From: Phoebastria nigripes
Lineage: Eukaryota; Chordata; Aves; Procellariiformes; Diomedeidae
Direction of reading: 5' to 3'
Length of the DNA stretch: 64,000 nt
Assembly: GCA_035582835.1 (NCBI GenBank)
Contig: JAYKAV010003100.1
Location: 406,449 to 470,448 of the forward strand
The first letter of the stretch is position 1. Each line of letters begins with the position of its first letter. Shown here piece after piece: positions 46,691 to 61,260 of the stretch. The notes beneath the pieces are model-generated. The model ran no database searches and was not told the DNA's origin. It worked only from the letters and a program-made list of their open reading frames with translations. The position numbers and the translations under genes were made by a program.

Positions 46691-49600
46691 CTCCGTCCGG
46701 ACAAGTTGCTCATCTTTCCGTTATGTCTCTTTGCTCTCCTGTGTTTCTGAAGACACAGGAATGCAAAATTAATGTTGCCGGTGGCAATGATTGCAAACTC
46801 GTTTGCTTCTACCTTGGCGTGCCCTCNGAGTACACAGGGCTTGGAAATAGTTGCGGAGTAGGGGAAACCCATTAAAAAAAAGACATTAGTGCTAGCAATA
46901 TGGCAATGTTGACCTGCTCGAATGTGATTGTAAAAAGAATTCTTGCAATCGGGAAGAACTCATTGATTCGGGGTAAGCTGTGACTGTAACTGCTCGCACT
47001 GAAATGCTCTCTTTTCTCTGAAGCATGCAGTAGCAAAGGACTGGAGCAAAATCACAGGAAAATATGAGTGTTTGGTTTATTTTTACACTGCATACCCACA
47101 TATGTAGATGAGTACACTCTGAAGTACTGCTGTCAGGGAAACAGAACTGAAAAATGAACATTGGGATGCATTCCCTAGATATTTTTCATTATGTTTGTTA
47201 TCTCTCCTGCTACACTCGATAACTTTTAAAATTCAGTCATTTGCAGTGGGTTTCTCCAGTCATTATTGCATATTAGTGAGGTCCTACAGAGCATCTGTTC
47301 ATGGGTGTTGGCAGATGGCACCAATAAATCAGGTTATAGAACACAGATTTGCTCAGTAAACTTTGATTTGTCCTGATAGAATCATGCTGTCATATCATCT
47401 GGTCTAACAAAATAACTTGTAACCTTGCAGCAAAAGGGGGATTTCTTCACTACCTTTTTACAAGAAACCCTTTGCTGAACCAGCTCAGAATAACTTAGGA
47501 ACAAAAAATTTCCCAGAAGCAGTGACTCCGCTGGATTGACACCATACCCCAGTGCTGCTTTTTTGCTTGGCATGTGCTCCTGTTGATTTCAAAGTGTTTC
47601 ACACACTTAAGGTACAGACTGAGGCTCCCTCCAGAAAAAAAGATGAATAAATTATATTGATAGAGAAACAGCAGGTTCATTCTGGGGCTTCGATGAGGAG
47701 GTACACAGAGAAGAGAAGAATTAAAAAGGTGATTAAAAGATAATAATACAAAGAGCACTGACACGCTGATTGGGAAGTAGCCCACGCATGTGTGCNACTG
47801 GGGTGCTGCAGTTTGCTCTACACGAGGTCAGATCAGGCGAGGCCAGATCAGGGAGCTTCTGGTGGAGCAGGAAGAGTGAAAGTCACACGCTAAGCTAAGG
47901 AGGGGTAGATCGGGTCACAGGAACAGGCGGCAGCATGGGAAGGGACATGAATTTGCTGGAGGCTATTTTTCAGAGTTAGTTTAGGAACTTGCTATGATCT
48001 TTGCAGCCAGCTTTAGCAAACTGGGCTAAATTGTCTCCAGTGTCCTGACTTTTGGTGTAAACTGTAGCTCAGAAACACTTTCATATCCAGCTTTCTTAAG
48101 TGAGGGTGACTGCAAGCTGAGTCGCCTCTATTCCTGTATCTCGCTGAACATGAACATCTAAAATTAGTTGTGGGGGAAGGAAAAAGCCTCAGGAAGATCA
48201 TCAAAGCTGAAAGTAGTTTAGGGCTTAATTAGAAACGGCAAAATGCGCTGGGCACAGTGCAAGCCTGGCCTGGAGGCTTGCTAGATGAACACAGGTGCTG
48301 CTGGCTGAAGTGTGTGACCACAGGTCGGCTGTGATGCTTCGCTCTCCCTGGGATACCAAGCCCTGTAACAAGCTGGCTGTGACCTATGAGCTTTGGTTGC
48401 TCACTCGAAATCATCATCAGAAGAAAGTCTCCGTGCAAAAGTCACGTTTCTGAGAGAAGTGACGTCCCTCCAATCCTTTCCCTGACACCAGGAGTTAAAG
48501 CAATGCTGTTCATCTCTGAGCCATTGGTGGGTTGTGTGGGTGTGAGTTGCTCTCAGTTTTGGGTGTCTGATAAAGAAATGCTTTTTTCCTGTAGCCAGAC
48601 TTTAATGCAGGACCCTCTGGCAAAACAGCCACCAGCAGAATGAGCACGTCCAGCAATGAAAGTAAAAGTCAGCATTAAGACATCTTTAAGGAAGGACCAC
48701 CCTAATTTCTTTGCACCTGGAAAAGGATCCACCCAGGGAGCATTGGGGTTAAAAAGTTTGGCATGGAAAACTTGACCCGAAAAATGTTCTATTTTTAAAA
48801 TACACTTTTTGAAAAATAATAACTTGAAGATTTTTTTGAAAGTAATTTTTAAAAGCTCTAAACAAAATTAATTAGAGCTATCAACCACTGTAGCCAAAAT
48901 CTACGATTTTCCTTAGCTGACCAAATTTAAAGCTCTCTCTCCCTAGCTATTTCTATTTCCATAGACAGGCTTTGCACCCATCCTGAAGGGCAGTAGATCT
49001 GTGGGACACTTTAGTTGAAAGCACAGGGAGTGAAGGAATTAGGGCAGAGAAGAAGATGACACTGAGACAAATCCACTAGGGTTTAAAAGGCTGTTGAAAG
49101 GAAAGAAAAAAGTGCACGCAAAAAGCCAGTCCTGAAAAGGACAAAGTACAGCACCTTATTTCTTCTCCAGGACTATTAGGATTTTAAACAAAAAACCCTG
49201 TACAAAGTCTGCCTCTTTGGATATGTATTGTTATGCTGAGAATCTACATCATGTATGTAAAACATTTATTCTGTATTTTCTTCACATCTCCACTTGCTCT
49301 ATCTATGTATCTGCTCCCTGCCGACATAGCCCTGTGTCTGAGCGAAGGGACAATGAAGGCCAAACTGTCATGGTGAGGACAAATGCCCACAGCATTAGTT
49401 AAAGTCAGCCAAAGAAAAGCAATTAAAAAAGGTCTTGTGGCACTTGCCTTTCTTCTTAGGAGACCTATTGACTTTGCAGAAAAGCTTTCCATCTTGCCTT
49501 TGAAAGCGCCAAGGTGTTACACAGAAATCATACATTTGTATTATACTTGTGTTGTGATTGAAAGCTGATGATGGAGAAAAGGAGATTTTGTTATTTATAG

Positions 49601-50213
49601 TGCTAGGCAACCTATTTGGCACTGAACAGAAGTCTGCTGTAGCTTGGCTTGAACAAAGTCTGAAATCATCTTAAAGTTTTTGCATGTGCATTCATATATA
49701 GAGCAGCATGTAAAGGAGATTATAAACTATTATTGTGATGAGATTATAACCTAGAAAGAAAAATGGTTCTTCTAACCTAGGTCAGAAAAAAAATGATGAA
49801 GCAATTTTTTTATTGGCATTTGTTGACTGACTGAAACAAACTATTTGAGAGAGATTATTCCTTTTCCAGTAAATTTCTCTGCATCTAGCAAGAAGTCGAG
49901 AAAATCCTTTGCATTGACTTCTCCATACAGCTCCTTGAAGGTATCATAGCCTTCTAGCACCCATTTTCTCAAGGCTATCTGCTAAACAGAAGCTAGATTC
50001 CCATCTTATTTCACTAAGAATTTCAGTTTTTACCCTCATTTGTTTGATACTGGAACCTCATTTTAAAATGGAAGGTTTCCCTTCACGTAGCTCTCGCACA
50101 AACCCTTTTTAAAACAATTTCTATGGTCTCTGTCATCCTCAATGAATGTACCCTGATGAGTGTCCCCCTGGTGAAGATATTTTTTCAATTGTTCTTTCTC
50201 TTTCAACAGGAGA

Positions 50214-50216
<3 letters not shown>

Positions 50217-50246
<30 letters not shown>
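50217..50246. repeat. (TG)15 microsatellite
   Basis: Fifteen uninterrupted TG units. It is likely to be length-polymorphic in populations. Confidence 0.95.
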
Positions 50247-50249
<3 letters not shown>

Positions 50250-50796
50250 GTGGGTGAGAAAACCCTATGACCTACTTTGTTTTAAAGGGAGTCAAAATGC
50301 TAAATGCCTGTGCAATGGTGGAAACCCAGCTCTGGGGGAGGATTCAATACGAGGCAACTCACGCTGTCTTAGATAAACACCTGACCGCAGCAGCAGCTCT
50401 GCTTCATGTACAACCTCTTATTCTTCAAAACAATAGAAGCCTAGGGAAAAAAAAAATCTTTTACTATTTGCACGATTCAGTCTCTGTCCTTGTTCTAATA
50501 TCTTAGTGAGATTGCTTAGCTTTCTTATCCCTCCATGCTGAAGGGAAGCTTGTTTCTTGTATTTGTGTCTCACAAAGTCCCACATCGTCACAGGGCTGAA
50601 TTGACAGGAGCAGACCAACATGTCGGCTCTGCAATAAAATATAATCTCTTTGTGTCTGCCCTTTTGTGATCTCTTTCTCTTTTTTAATTTTTTTTAAATA
50701 ATGGAGCAGTGCCTTGGTAATGAGAAACCTGACCATAATTGAATGTCCTTGAAATAAGTTTTGAGAAGAAAAAAGAAGTGAGTAATACTAAAGATA

Positions 50797-50834
50797 TATG
50801 TGGAAAGATGTAAAGATACATGTAAAGATACATG
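50797..50834. repeat. AAAGATACATGT short tandem repeat
   Basis: Near-identical units of about 12-13 bases (AAAGATACATGT) occur two to three times head to tail, ending in AAAGATACATGG. Confidence 0.75.
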
Positions 50835-52899
50835 GTGGAAAACATCTTTAGGAAAGCTGTTTTTACAGTGGCAGACAGCATTTTAAGTTTCATGACATTT
50901 TCTACACTCTGCATTTAAGAAACAAGTTAGGAAGACCATTTTGCGGTGAAGAGCCTTGTACTGTGCAGTACAGAGAACACACTGATATTTTTCCCCCGTG
51001 GTCATAAAAGTAGGCATTGCTAATAGCACCACCAATAACTAAGATTGTCTGATGCTCCATTTGCATTTTGTTATAACTTTGCCAGAGTTTTACATTTTGG
51101 GCTCAAATGTTTCAACAGGGAGCTAGACACATTTTTTATGGGGACAGTTTTGGGGGTTGGAGAGTAGGGTTGAGGAAGTGATTTGAGCGTTTCTCAATGG
51201 GCTTGGGGGAAAAAATATTGTTTTCTGCACTTCAAAAATTCTATGACTACTGGAGGGTGGAGATTTAAACCTCAGAGCCCTTGGGGCATGGACCCAACCT
51301 TTCACATGAGGTTTTCCTAGTGCACTTGGTTTTACTGCCACAGTGAGAATTTGCAGCTCCATGTGTGAGTATACCAGAACTCATTCAGGGAAGTTTGGAG
51401 GTTAAGATGTTTCATAAGCTGGACTAGTCATAGTGATACCCTCTTGTCTTGAAAGCTATGATCAGTCAAAATCCTTAGAGTTCATCAGCTACGTTCTCCC
51501 AACAGAGCGGCTGCAGCCCTGACCCGCGGGTGGGAGGCAGAGCTCTCCCTGCAGTGGTTGCTCCTAGAGGTATCGTGAAACACAGGTGAAGTCAGGGCCC
51601 CATGAAGCTGTACTTTGATACTGGGATTTCTCCTTTTCTAAGTGACTTCTTTGCCATTTTAATGTTCTTTTTGTGCTGTGTTCACCACCTAAAGCAATGC
51701 TAGCTGACAGCCAGTGCTGTTCATCACATAATCACTCAGAATTCAGGGCTTTTATCAGTCTGGCAGCATTACATGCTGCATAAACTTTGTACTCTTTGCT
51801 ACACAAAATACATGCTTATACTCTCTGCAACAGCTCTCTCATTTCCACAACACAACTTCCCTTCAGTTCACACTTCTTATTCCTCACTACCTTGCTTTAT
51901 TGCAACCTTAACTCTGACTTCAACTTTAAAAGACAGCAGTAGGAAAATTCTATCATCTGCTGTCTGTGGAGGTGCAAGGAAAGCAGGGCACTAATCAGTG
52001 CAGCTTCCCAACCTTTTCATTATCATCAGACAAGCATGGACATTAGACTGCGGGGATAATTCCAGGACACTTTTTCAGTCCTTTGACCTCTTCTATATTA
52101 TCACCTGCTCCCATTACAGTCCCTGAACAAGAGGAGTCTGAGGGTTACCAGTTAAGTTTACTGCCCGAGTAGCACTTGCACTGCCTACCCCAAAAGGTTA
52201 TTCTTAATTGTGTTTTCAGGCAGCACAGCATCAGTCTGCAAGCTAATGATTCCTCCATTCTCCTGTTCTACTCTTAAAATTTTTTTCTGATTATTTTTTC
52301 TAAGGCCAAGAGTAGAAAAAAAAAACTTCTCTGAATTTGCTAAAACTACCAGTAGCAGGAAGGTGAGACCCCATTTCTCACCCACCTCAGATTAAAAAGC
52401 CGTACAAATTTTCCTCTTCCTCTTTCTTCTCATATTGGATTAAAGTCACACATTAAGTACTGTTACATGAAGTCTTAAATGAATCAGTGTTTTTCCAACC
52501 AGAAGCTGGGAGTATGCTGTGTCATATCCCTGGAGGTCATTAAATTTGCTAGGTAGGTACAGGGCAGTCAGTGCGTACCTTCTCCTTTGAAGGCTTCCCA
52601 TCGAGAACTCTTTCCACCTGAAGGCATGCAGCAGCATATCCTCCTTGTTAAACTCCAAGCATTTTATTACTGCTCCCTGCTTGAGTATCAGCATTTGCAA
52701 ATTAGTGAGTGTCATTTACCTTGCGTTTAGCAGGCTTTAGGCATAGTGGCCCATATTGTCCCTCTAGCAAATCAGAAAGATTTTGTTTGGAGAAGTGGAA
52801 TACAGTGTGGGTGAAAAATTGATCAGATTGCTGGGATTCAAGTGTGTAGATCAGAGGTACAAAGTCTGCCTCGCAGTCATTTACTCATGTTTTTTCTCC

Positions 52900-53843
52900 G
52901 GGGTTGATACTGGAGCCAGTTCAGCTTAATGTCTTTATAAATGACCTGGGTGATTGTAGGGAGCAACTAATCCTCAGAAGCTTTGCTGATGGTACCAGGC
53001 TGTGGAGTACAGCGGATATGCTGGAGGTTAAGGCAGAGAGTCCCTATTCAGAGGGATCCTGACAGGCTGGAGAGATGAGTTGCGGGGAACCACATCAACA
53101 AATGCAAAAAAAATCCCATGCAGCAGGATAGGTCAGGCACTGAGGAACTAGAAAGCAGCTTTGCAGAAGAGGACCTGGGCATCCTGGTGGGCAAGTTGAA
53201 TATGAGTCAGCAGTGTATTTGCGTGGCAAAGGTAACCAACTGTGTCCTGGGCTGCACTAGCAAGTGCATAACCAGTGGGTGAGGGAGGTGATCCTTCCCC
53301 TCAGCACCTGTGAGACCACATCTGGAGTGCTGTGTCCATTTCTGGGCTTCCTGCTGCAGGAGAGGCTGACATACTGGAGTGAGTCCATCAGAAGCTGCCT
53401 AGATGGCAGGGGACTGGAGCACATGGCATAACAGGAGAGGCTCAGAGAACAGGGTCTGTTCAGCCCGCAGAAGAGGAGGTTAAGGGGGAATCTCACTGCT
53501 CCCTGCAACTAATTAATGGGCGCCTACAGAGATGACAGCCAGACTTTTCTCATGGAGAAAAGACAAGGTAATCAACATGAGTTGCAGTTGTGGTGGAAAG
53601 CCAAACCACATATCAGGAAAAATTTCATGGCGGGCAGTCAAACACAGGAATGTGTTTCCTGGAGAGGCTGTGGAAACCCCATCCGTGGAGATGTTCATAT
53701 CTCAGCTGAACAAGACCCTGAGTGACCTGATCTAAACTCAAAGCTGGATCTAACTTCAAAGTTTGCTGTCCTTTAAGCCATGAATGGGATCAGATGACTT
53801 TCGGAGATCCCTTCCAACCTTAATTATCCAATGATCCTGTGGT
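52900..53843 (+). mobile_element. CR1 LINE 3' fragment, + strand
   Basis: This is a diverged CR1 copy covering the 3' part of ORF2 and the 3' UTR. Recognisable pieces are TTTATAAATGACCTGGGTGA and CTTTGCTGATGGTACCAGGC (the segment after the RT catalytic motif, about 52930-53000), GAGGACCTGGGCATCCTGGT (53168) and CCACATCTGGAGTGCTGTGT (53316). The 3' end is CCCTTCCAACCTTAATTATC (53809). The frame has many breaks. It is antisense to CLVS1. Confidence 0.92.
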
Positions 53844-54836
53844 ATTTTATATGTGCAGGTATGCATGCATCTGAAGTTGTCAGACTGTTCCTGCTCTGTA
53901 ATTTACTTAGTCATGTTCCACACTTATCACTGACTGATCTCTGGTTACTCAGGGCTTCAGGTTGCAGTTTCCATTTAAAGCTGAAGCTTTTATCATCTTT
54001 AAAATATGCCAGAGAATTTATTATAGTGTAATGGACAGGAAGGTAAGGCTTATTTAAGATATGCTTTGCTGCAAAACCCATATTATGAGCACAAATGACA
54101 GCAATAAACAAAAGAAAATAATCTGTTCAGACCAGAGGAAAATCTGTATCACTAACTCCCTGCATTGAACTGTTGTTCCAAGAATGAAGGATTTCCTTGT
54201 TATCAGGAATGTGCTGGGTGAACAGAAGTCATCAGAAAAGCTGCATTCCCTATTAACTGCTGCAGTATTTCACACATGCCCCAATGCATATTAATCCCAC
54301 TTATGTCCATCAACTTAATTAAAACCTCTCCGTTATTGAAATCTATAACTGGCACAGAAAGGTATCAGAGCTTAGGAAAGAGTGTTCATTTATGCTGTTC
54401 ACTGGACAGCTTTCCAGTAGTGCTAGGTTATTTCTGGTAGGAAATAAACAATTTCTGCTGGAAATCCAGCAATTTGGAAGACATTTGGAGATTGCAACCA
54501 AAGCCAACATTTGTCTGCAAGTGTTAGTGAGAAGTTAATAGTACTGCAGAACGCTTTGCAGATGCTTGACCTGGGATTCTTTTTTTTCCTTTTCTTTTGG
54601 CAATGACACACTTTTATCATATATATGCAGTAGTGTGCATGTACGGTACATCTTTGCACAAAAATTCAAGATAAGGGCCACTGACAACACACTTACAATG
54701 CAGAGGTTACACTAATATCTTGCTTCCCCCCTTCCATTAGGGGTCTGTCTGGGAAAGTCAGTTCACTGGTTACTGGTACCATCCTTTCCAAAATTTTAAG
54801 ACCAAACCATTAGCAAACTTCCTTCTTCCCCCCCCC

Positions 54837-54840
54837 NNNN
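54837..54840. other. Short assembly gap, NNNN
   Basis: Four unknown bases directly after a C-rich run. Probably a homopolymer or gap-closure problem. Confidence 0.95.
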
Positions 54841-57800
54841 CCAATTCTCTGCTCCAGGCACTATATTGTTTCAATTTTGAGTTTAAAACAAATCTTAGGT
54901 ACACTGATAGGTACAATCTGGGAGAGACTACTCTGTTAAACAGGCTCTGCTATTTGAACTGGTTGAGTTGTGAAGGGGTTCAGGTTATCAAAGCCTGCTC
55001 AGTGTGAAATCCATCACTGAATGCAGCAAGTTCTTCACTCGAGTTGATTATTGAACAACTAATTTTCCCAAGAATAAATAGCAAGGAAATATCCTAAACA
55101 GAAAAATAGAGAAGTTAAATGCCTTGCCAGCACAGAAATTCTTTCAGACTACAGAAGATAATTGGAGTCGTTTGCCTAGTACTTCAGTCTGTATCCATAA
55201 CCCAGAAGTACCCAGACAGAGAAGTTCTGAAGCACCTTGATTCTTAAAAATATTTTCCCATTAACTTAAGCAGAGGAGGCTAATTATGAAAGATTATTAC
55301 AGCAATTTGAGCACTACTCTCAAGGTAAAGTGAAACATGTCAGATGTATGTTTTTAAACAGACATTACAAAGAAGGTGGTAAAAATAAAATTATGTTTGT
55401 GATTGATAGAAAGTTAAAAAAGGTTTTCAATTTTTGGAATCAAATTCAGTTTGTGATAAGATCACAGTTAGGTTCTGGGAAAAATCATTCAAGGAAGCGT
55501 GTACTGAAATACCCAGAATCAACTTACGGCAAAGCAATTAGCATTTCTAAAGCAATGAAGGACTTGCCTGAAGTTTGAGGAGATTAGATGTTGCTCTGAT
55601 GCTGTGGACATGAAAAGAAACCCACAATGTTTCTGCAAATGAGACTGAGGCAGGAAAGCATAACGCCGTCAGCGTGGGAGTCCACAGAGCCCAAGACTCT
55701 GAGAAACCCAGAGTGGACAAACAACTCATGCAAGATAGTATCTGCCATTTGTAAAAGGATCACAACGCTACAGAGGCATTTACAAGCATCAGCAGAGATC
55801 TGTAGAGGAAGGAAGCAGACTTCTTCCTGGCAGTCATGGGAAACAGCATAGTAGAAGGTGAACGGACTGTCCACCTGAAGGCCCATGGGACACAGACTGA
55901 TTTTCCATGATGTTTAGGTACACCAGGGACACCAATATCAGCAAAGACAAGTCACGGATGGTAAGAGTCAATGAAACTCTGGTCTTATAGAGGTAAATTT
56001 TATTCCATTATAGAATTATGTTAGTAAGTGTTTGCATAAAGAAAAACATTGAAAAATATGGAAAAGTTAAAATTTATAATAGTNCCAGAAGGAAAAAAGA
56101 TGCTTATTATTGAGATAAAAAGATGCCAACTTCTGGATCTCAGAGAGTGAATTCATTCAATGGACGGACAATTATTGACAGCAACTGAAGAAGAAACTAA
56201 GGATGCTTTCAGGAAATACAGGAACTCTCAACAGAATATGGAATAGAGATGAAAGGATCAAGGTGGCCCATGGCTCATCTACCCAGGAAAGTTTCTCTTG
56301 CCATAATTCAGGCTACAATAAGAGAAGCCTATTGCTCTAGGGAGAAAAATATAGCTAAGAAGAACAAGTGAAGGTAGTGCTCTTACAGATCATCTAAACA
56401 GCAAGCAAAAACATTGAAATATTTCATTTGCATACGAATGACCTAAAAATGGCATCTATTGCAATGTCTCTAATGAGAAACTGAAAGGGCAGTAATGCTC
56501 TGGGAGGTGACCTTATGAAACTGGGGCATTCGTTTGTGCATGATCATTATCTCTTTAGGAAACCATTTTCTCAGAATGCCATTGGGTTGCGCTCGGAGCC
56601 AGAAGTTTTTTTCTTGGAAATACAACACATTTGACAGTGTAAACAGTACTAAGTTATGCATAAATTATGTTAGATATGGGGGGAAAGTGTAAAAAATCCT
56701 GTCTGGAGGCTTCAATCAATTCAGAAAGCACAACAAATTCTGACATAAACTAAACAAATTAAGATGTGAAGTGTACAGATATATCCCAGAGAACCCCATG
56801 GGAATGGCTCCCCCAGCAGACCTCTCAGATGGGGGAGCTGTAAGGAAATTTGCACCTAATCAAGCTGCCTGCATCAGCAGCTTGAGAGGGCTACTGAGAA
56901 GATACATACAGGAGGGGTGGGTCACAACCAGGTCTGTATTTAACATTGTGAAATTACTGTGACACCAGTGATGCATTAGAGGTCACATGAACTCTGAAGA
57001 CAAGATGCCTGTGCTTGTCAGCCAGCTGTCAGAGTCACTTTGGCCTCACAGGTGTCTTGAGACAGATAGAGCAAAGCAGCGAGTCCAGTATGGTTTGTGA
57101 AATGATGCTAGCAGTGATAAAGGTGGGAAGCAGTCATGCCGATGTGCAGCGGACTCATCCTGTATGCAAGCGACACTGCTGCACCAGATGGACACAAGCA
57201 GAGGTGGAGTAGGTGGAGTAGGTTTTCTCAGCTGAGGCAGCTGAGCCCCAGGACATGCGACAGCAGAAACTGAAGGACCCCAGCCGTGGCAGAAATGGCA
57301 GCATGGATATTACAGCTGAGATCCAAGGGTCCATGTGACAGTACGGCACACCTCAGGAGTTAATGGAGCATTGGTAACTGATGGTCTTTGAGATTCTGAA
57401 TTGCATTAAAAATCAGTGATGGTGTGCCTAGGAAGGGAAGTTGTGGGAAAATAAAGAACTTGCAGGAGGACCTTAAAATAGCCACTTGGTAATAGACGGT
57501 TACTGATCCCTTCCCCTCTTCCATCAGTCTAGCCATGATCAGTTTATTACCCCCACTGTTGCTGTGCTCACAACTTGGAGTGGAAACGTGAAACAGAACT
57601 TTCTTTGTATCTCCTTTAAAAGTGGCAGGAACAGCCTCTTTTCCCTTGCAGGGGATAGGATAAGGTCTCCCACACTGCTTACAAAGACCAGACTGGTAGG
57701 AAGCAGCAGTAAGGAAGAGAAGACAAGAAGGAGGAAGAAGAAGGTAGGAAATGTGTTCTCCCCAATGGCATTCTCACAATTGGATAATTTCTCTGGCTTC

Positions 57801-60800
57801 AGATCCCCTGGTCATAATAGCAAGCCATCTACTCACGGAAAGAGCACACTTCAAGAAAGGGTAGCTGGCTTAGTCATCCAGTCACATCACAGCTCTGCAG
57901 GGTTTCTCTTATTTTAGTAAACAGGTTTTCATTTTTAGTTCTGTTTCTCCATTCTTTAAGAAACATTTTGATGTCGTTCGTATAGTTTAACCTGTCCATT
58001 CTTCTAAAAAAAAAGACATGCGAGACAAATAATCAAGCATCCTACAAACGTATAAGGCTAGTAGTACCAGCAATTGCAGTAACAAATAAAGCACAACTGC
58101 AGTTAAAATATTCTGGAATCAGATACTCTACAAGAGAGTTTAAAGTACTCATAGAGTCTTTACTAATCAGCCATGTTTGATACCAGCGACAGCCAGGGAT
58201 AGGCACAACCCTGGTGTTTACAGCAGGAGTGCAGGACTCGGCTCCCTGTGGCAGGTCCGACCACTCTCCAGGACGCATCCCAAGTTATGGACCCATGTGG
58301 GCTAAGTTCATAGGGCCAGCTCCACCCTGTGTGGCTGGACCTGTCCTGTGTTCATGGATGCATACATGTGCATGTTACACAGCCCTACAGTTTCTCTCTG
58401 ACCTTCCCTCTGGCCTCTTCTGCCCTCTTCTGTCTGAGCTGCTGGTGTGATGTGGACGAGCTGGAGGCAGAGGTGCAGGTTAGTGGGACACTAATGTTTC
58501 ATTGCTCTGCCTTCTGCTGCCTTTTGCTACTCCTCCAAGAAAATCCCTGTCTAGTAGATAAGGAATATTTGTTTCTGTTATGCTGCAAGGCTTGTCACAA
58601 GTCTCAGATTCAGACTGCAAACCATGACCTGATGCTAATGTTCTTGAAGTGCCTTTTTTGTGCCTTTTTTTTCCCCCATTGTTGTCATTCCTTCACCCTT
58701 CCCATCATCCATAGCCCTCTCCTGGCTCAGCTAAGTTTGTTGAAGCAAAATCCTGGACAATATATTTCAGTGTGCGTTTTGTCTTTCATTTTGATTGACT
58801 TTCCATGTGGTTTTAGAGCCACAGGTCAAAAGCTTCATTGCTCCCTGCTGCTTTGCAAAGTATTCTTCTAAATAAATAGTACATACCACAGAAATATCTG
58901 ATCGTCCTAGCAAAACATGAAGCTAGCAGTGCCAGTCGGGAGCTGAAGAAAACAGCACCTGCCTGCATGCAGCAATTCTGTGTAATTTTAAAGACATAGA
59001 GACAAAATGAAAAGCCTTGCTTCTGCTGAGATACAGGGGAAAATTTGCTGTGAAGTGAAACTCAACACATGAAAATAGGGGTGCAATTCTGAAAAAGCAA
59101 GAGAGGTCATTGTCCCATCACTGCTAATAACCTCCTTGAAGCTGCTGGTTACCATCCCTTGTGGTACCTGGCCTTGTGAGGGTCCCTATAATATTACAAA
59201 TAAAACTTTCCAGGATGGCTTAGGTGAACCTGATGTATTTGCCCTGAAACATCAGAGAGTATTTCTGGTCCACAGCTGCGGAAAACTACAAGATGAGGGC
59301 TAGATACTACTATGTGTCCATCTCTGGTACTCCTGCAAGTGTACACTCAGGAGGCTTGAGTTTCTTAAACTGATCTCCACAGAATTGTGGTGGGTTAACA
59401 ACAGGTACACTGTCATTTTTCACCTCCCCCAAATAAAATACGGTAACTTGTAAAGTCTTATTAATTTACATCCGTTCAATCATATGTTTATTCTCTAAGT
59501 TGTTTAGAAAATATCTTTTCATGGGTTTAAGTTTTTTAGAAGCCAGATAATTGAAGAAAAGGTTAAAATCTAGCGCTTGTGCATTTTACATACAGCAGAT
59601 ATGGGCAATGCTTTCTCTATTTAGAAGAGGACCTGAATATAACACTTGTCAGTGCCTGAAGCAGTGAAATTTGCTGTGTGTTGTTTTTTTCTGCCTGATA
59701 TGTGTCTTGGTTTTATGGCAGATTTTAATGTCAGTAGAAACTGTAGCTCCGAAGTACAGTCCCAGCTCCAATGGCTTCAGGTTACAGAATTGTTTGTCAA
59801 AATGACAAACTTCTGAATGACTCTGGCCTCAAGGGTCTGACTCCACTGAGGAGAATGAGGAACTTTTCCATCTAATTCTAATTTCCATCTGATTTTCCAC
59901 ACTAAGCTTTGGATCAGCCTTGTATCACATCATATGTATCTTTTGTAATACGTAATACAACCTCGGTGTGGTTTTGGTGGAACTGGCAGCATAACAAGAG
60001 GGAAGATTTCAGCCATGCATTTTTGCTGTGCCATGCAGCATCGCATGCCTTGACTCCAGACATGCTGACATACACAGCAAGCAAGTAGATGGGTTTGCAA
60101 TGGTGAGCCAGGGGGGTGGAGAGATGGCAGATATTACTTTGTATTTTAAACATATTGCAGTGGCTGTGTCTGCAAGAGCTTCACACACACACCCCTAAAG
60201 AACCTGGTTTCTTTTCATACTTTGTAGTATCGGACTTTGAGGAAACAACTGCAATATCATGGCAGTGTATTTTAAAAGCTGCCTTCACTGTCATGGGTTT
60301 GGGATGATGAAATAATCTGACATTTAAATGGAAGTAATACTGAATGCTGATTGTGTGTTATCTTGAAGGACTGCATTTACTGGTAGAAGCCCACAAAGGA
60401 GAGTTGGCAGTTTGCCTTGATGTGAGACCACCAGGGAGAATATTCATCAGACAATATGAAAGAGCATCAAACATGCCTGACAGGTGAATGTCATGGTGGC
60501 TTGACAGCTTGGACATTTGCATGAAAATCTGCTCACCCTTTGCTTTACTTTTCATTGAATAACACTGTACATTGAAAACTCTGCCTTGCCATCTTTGCAA
60601 TCTCAACCCCTCTCCATTGCACTCAGTGGTCTCGTGTGAGGCCATGTTTTGGAAGACTTCTCAGGGTATCTTCCGCTCTAAGGTTGCCTACCAGCTTCTT
60701 CTCCCCTCATACTCCCTCCTTTGTTCTTCAAAGAAGAAAGATAATCTTCAAAGGACATACTGCTCTTGCAACACTTTAAGGTGGGCCTCCANATCTGATC

Positions 60801-61089
60801 AATGGCCCAGGTGCCCTCAGGTTTGGTACATGAATGTTACCTGGAATTTTTGTTATCAGGGAAAGCAGGAAATGCGAGAGCAGGAAATTCCCCAAGTCCT
60901 ATGACTGGATCTCAATATCGCTTCCTTCTCTTCCATCCTTTGACCTTACTTGCTTCTGTTAATGGCTGGCTGCTGATGCCAGTGTGATCTCTGATTGCCT
61001 TTTCTTTGCCTCTGAGTTATTAACAACAGGACAAAATATTCAGGAACTCACTTCCTTGCTGAAATTCCATTTTTGAAAAATCCTTTCAT

Positions 61090-61260
61090 AAAAGCATAGG
61101 AAGGTCCCTTCTGAGCCAGATCCAGCTAGCCCAATATTCTGTCTCTGGCAGTGGTCAAAGATGGACAGCCAGGAAGGAGTACAAAAACAGGATAAAATTT
61201 GGTATATAACGGCTTTCTGTATTTACTCTTTTCCTGAAAGATTTTTCTGTCTCCAAAGAC
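61090..61260. repeat. Possible ancient amniote interspersed repeat
   Basis: The string CAGATCCAGCTAGCCCAATA followed by TTCTGTCTCTGGCAGTGGTC resembles a repeat common in reptile and bird genomes (CCATCTAGCCCAGTATCCTG followed by TCT..GACAGTGGCCA). The following GAGTACAAAAACAGG also fits. I recognise the pattern but am not certain of the family name, and the boundaries are approximate. Confidence 0.5.
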
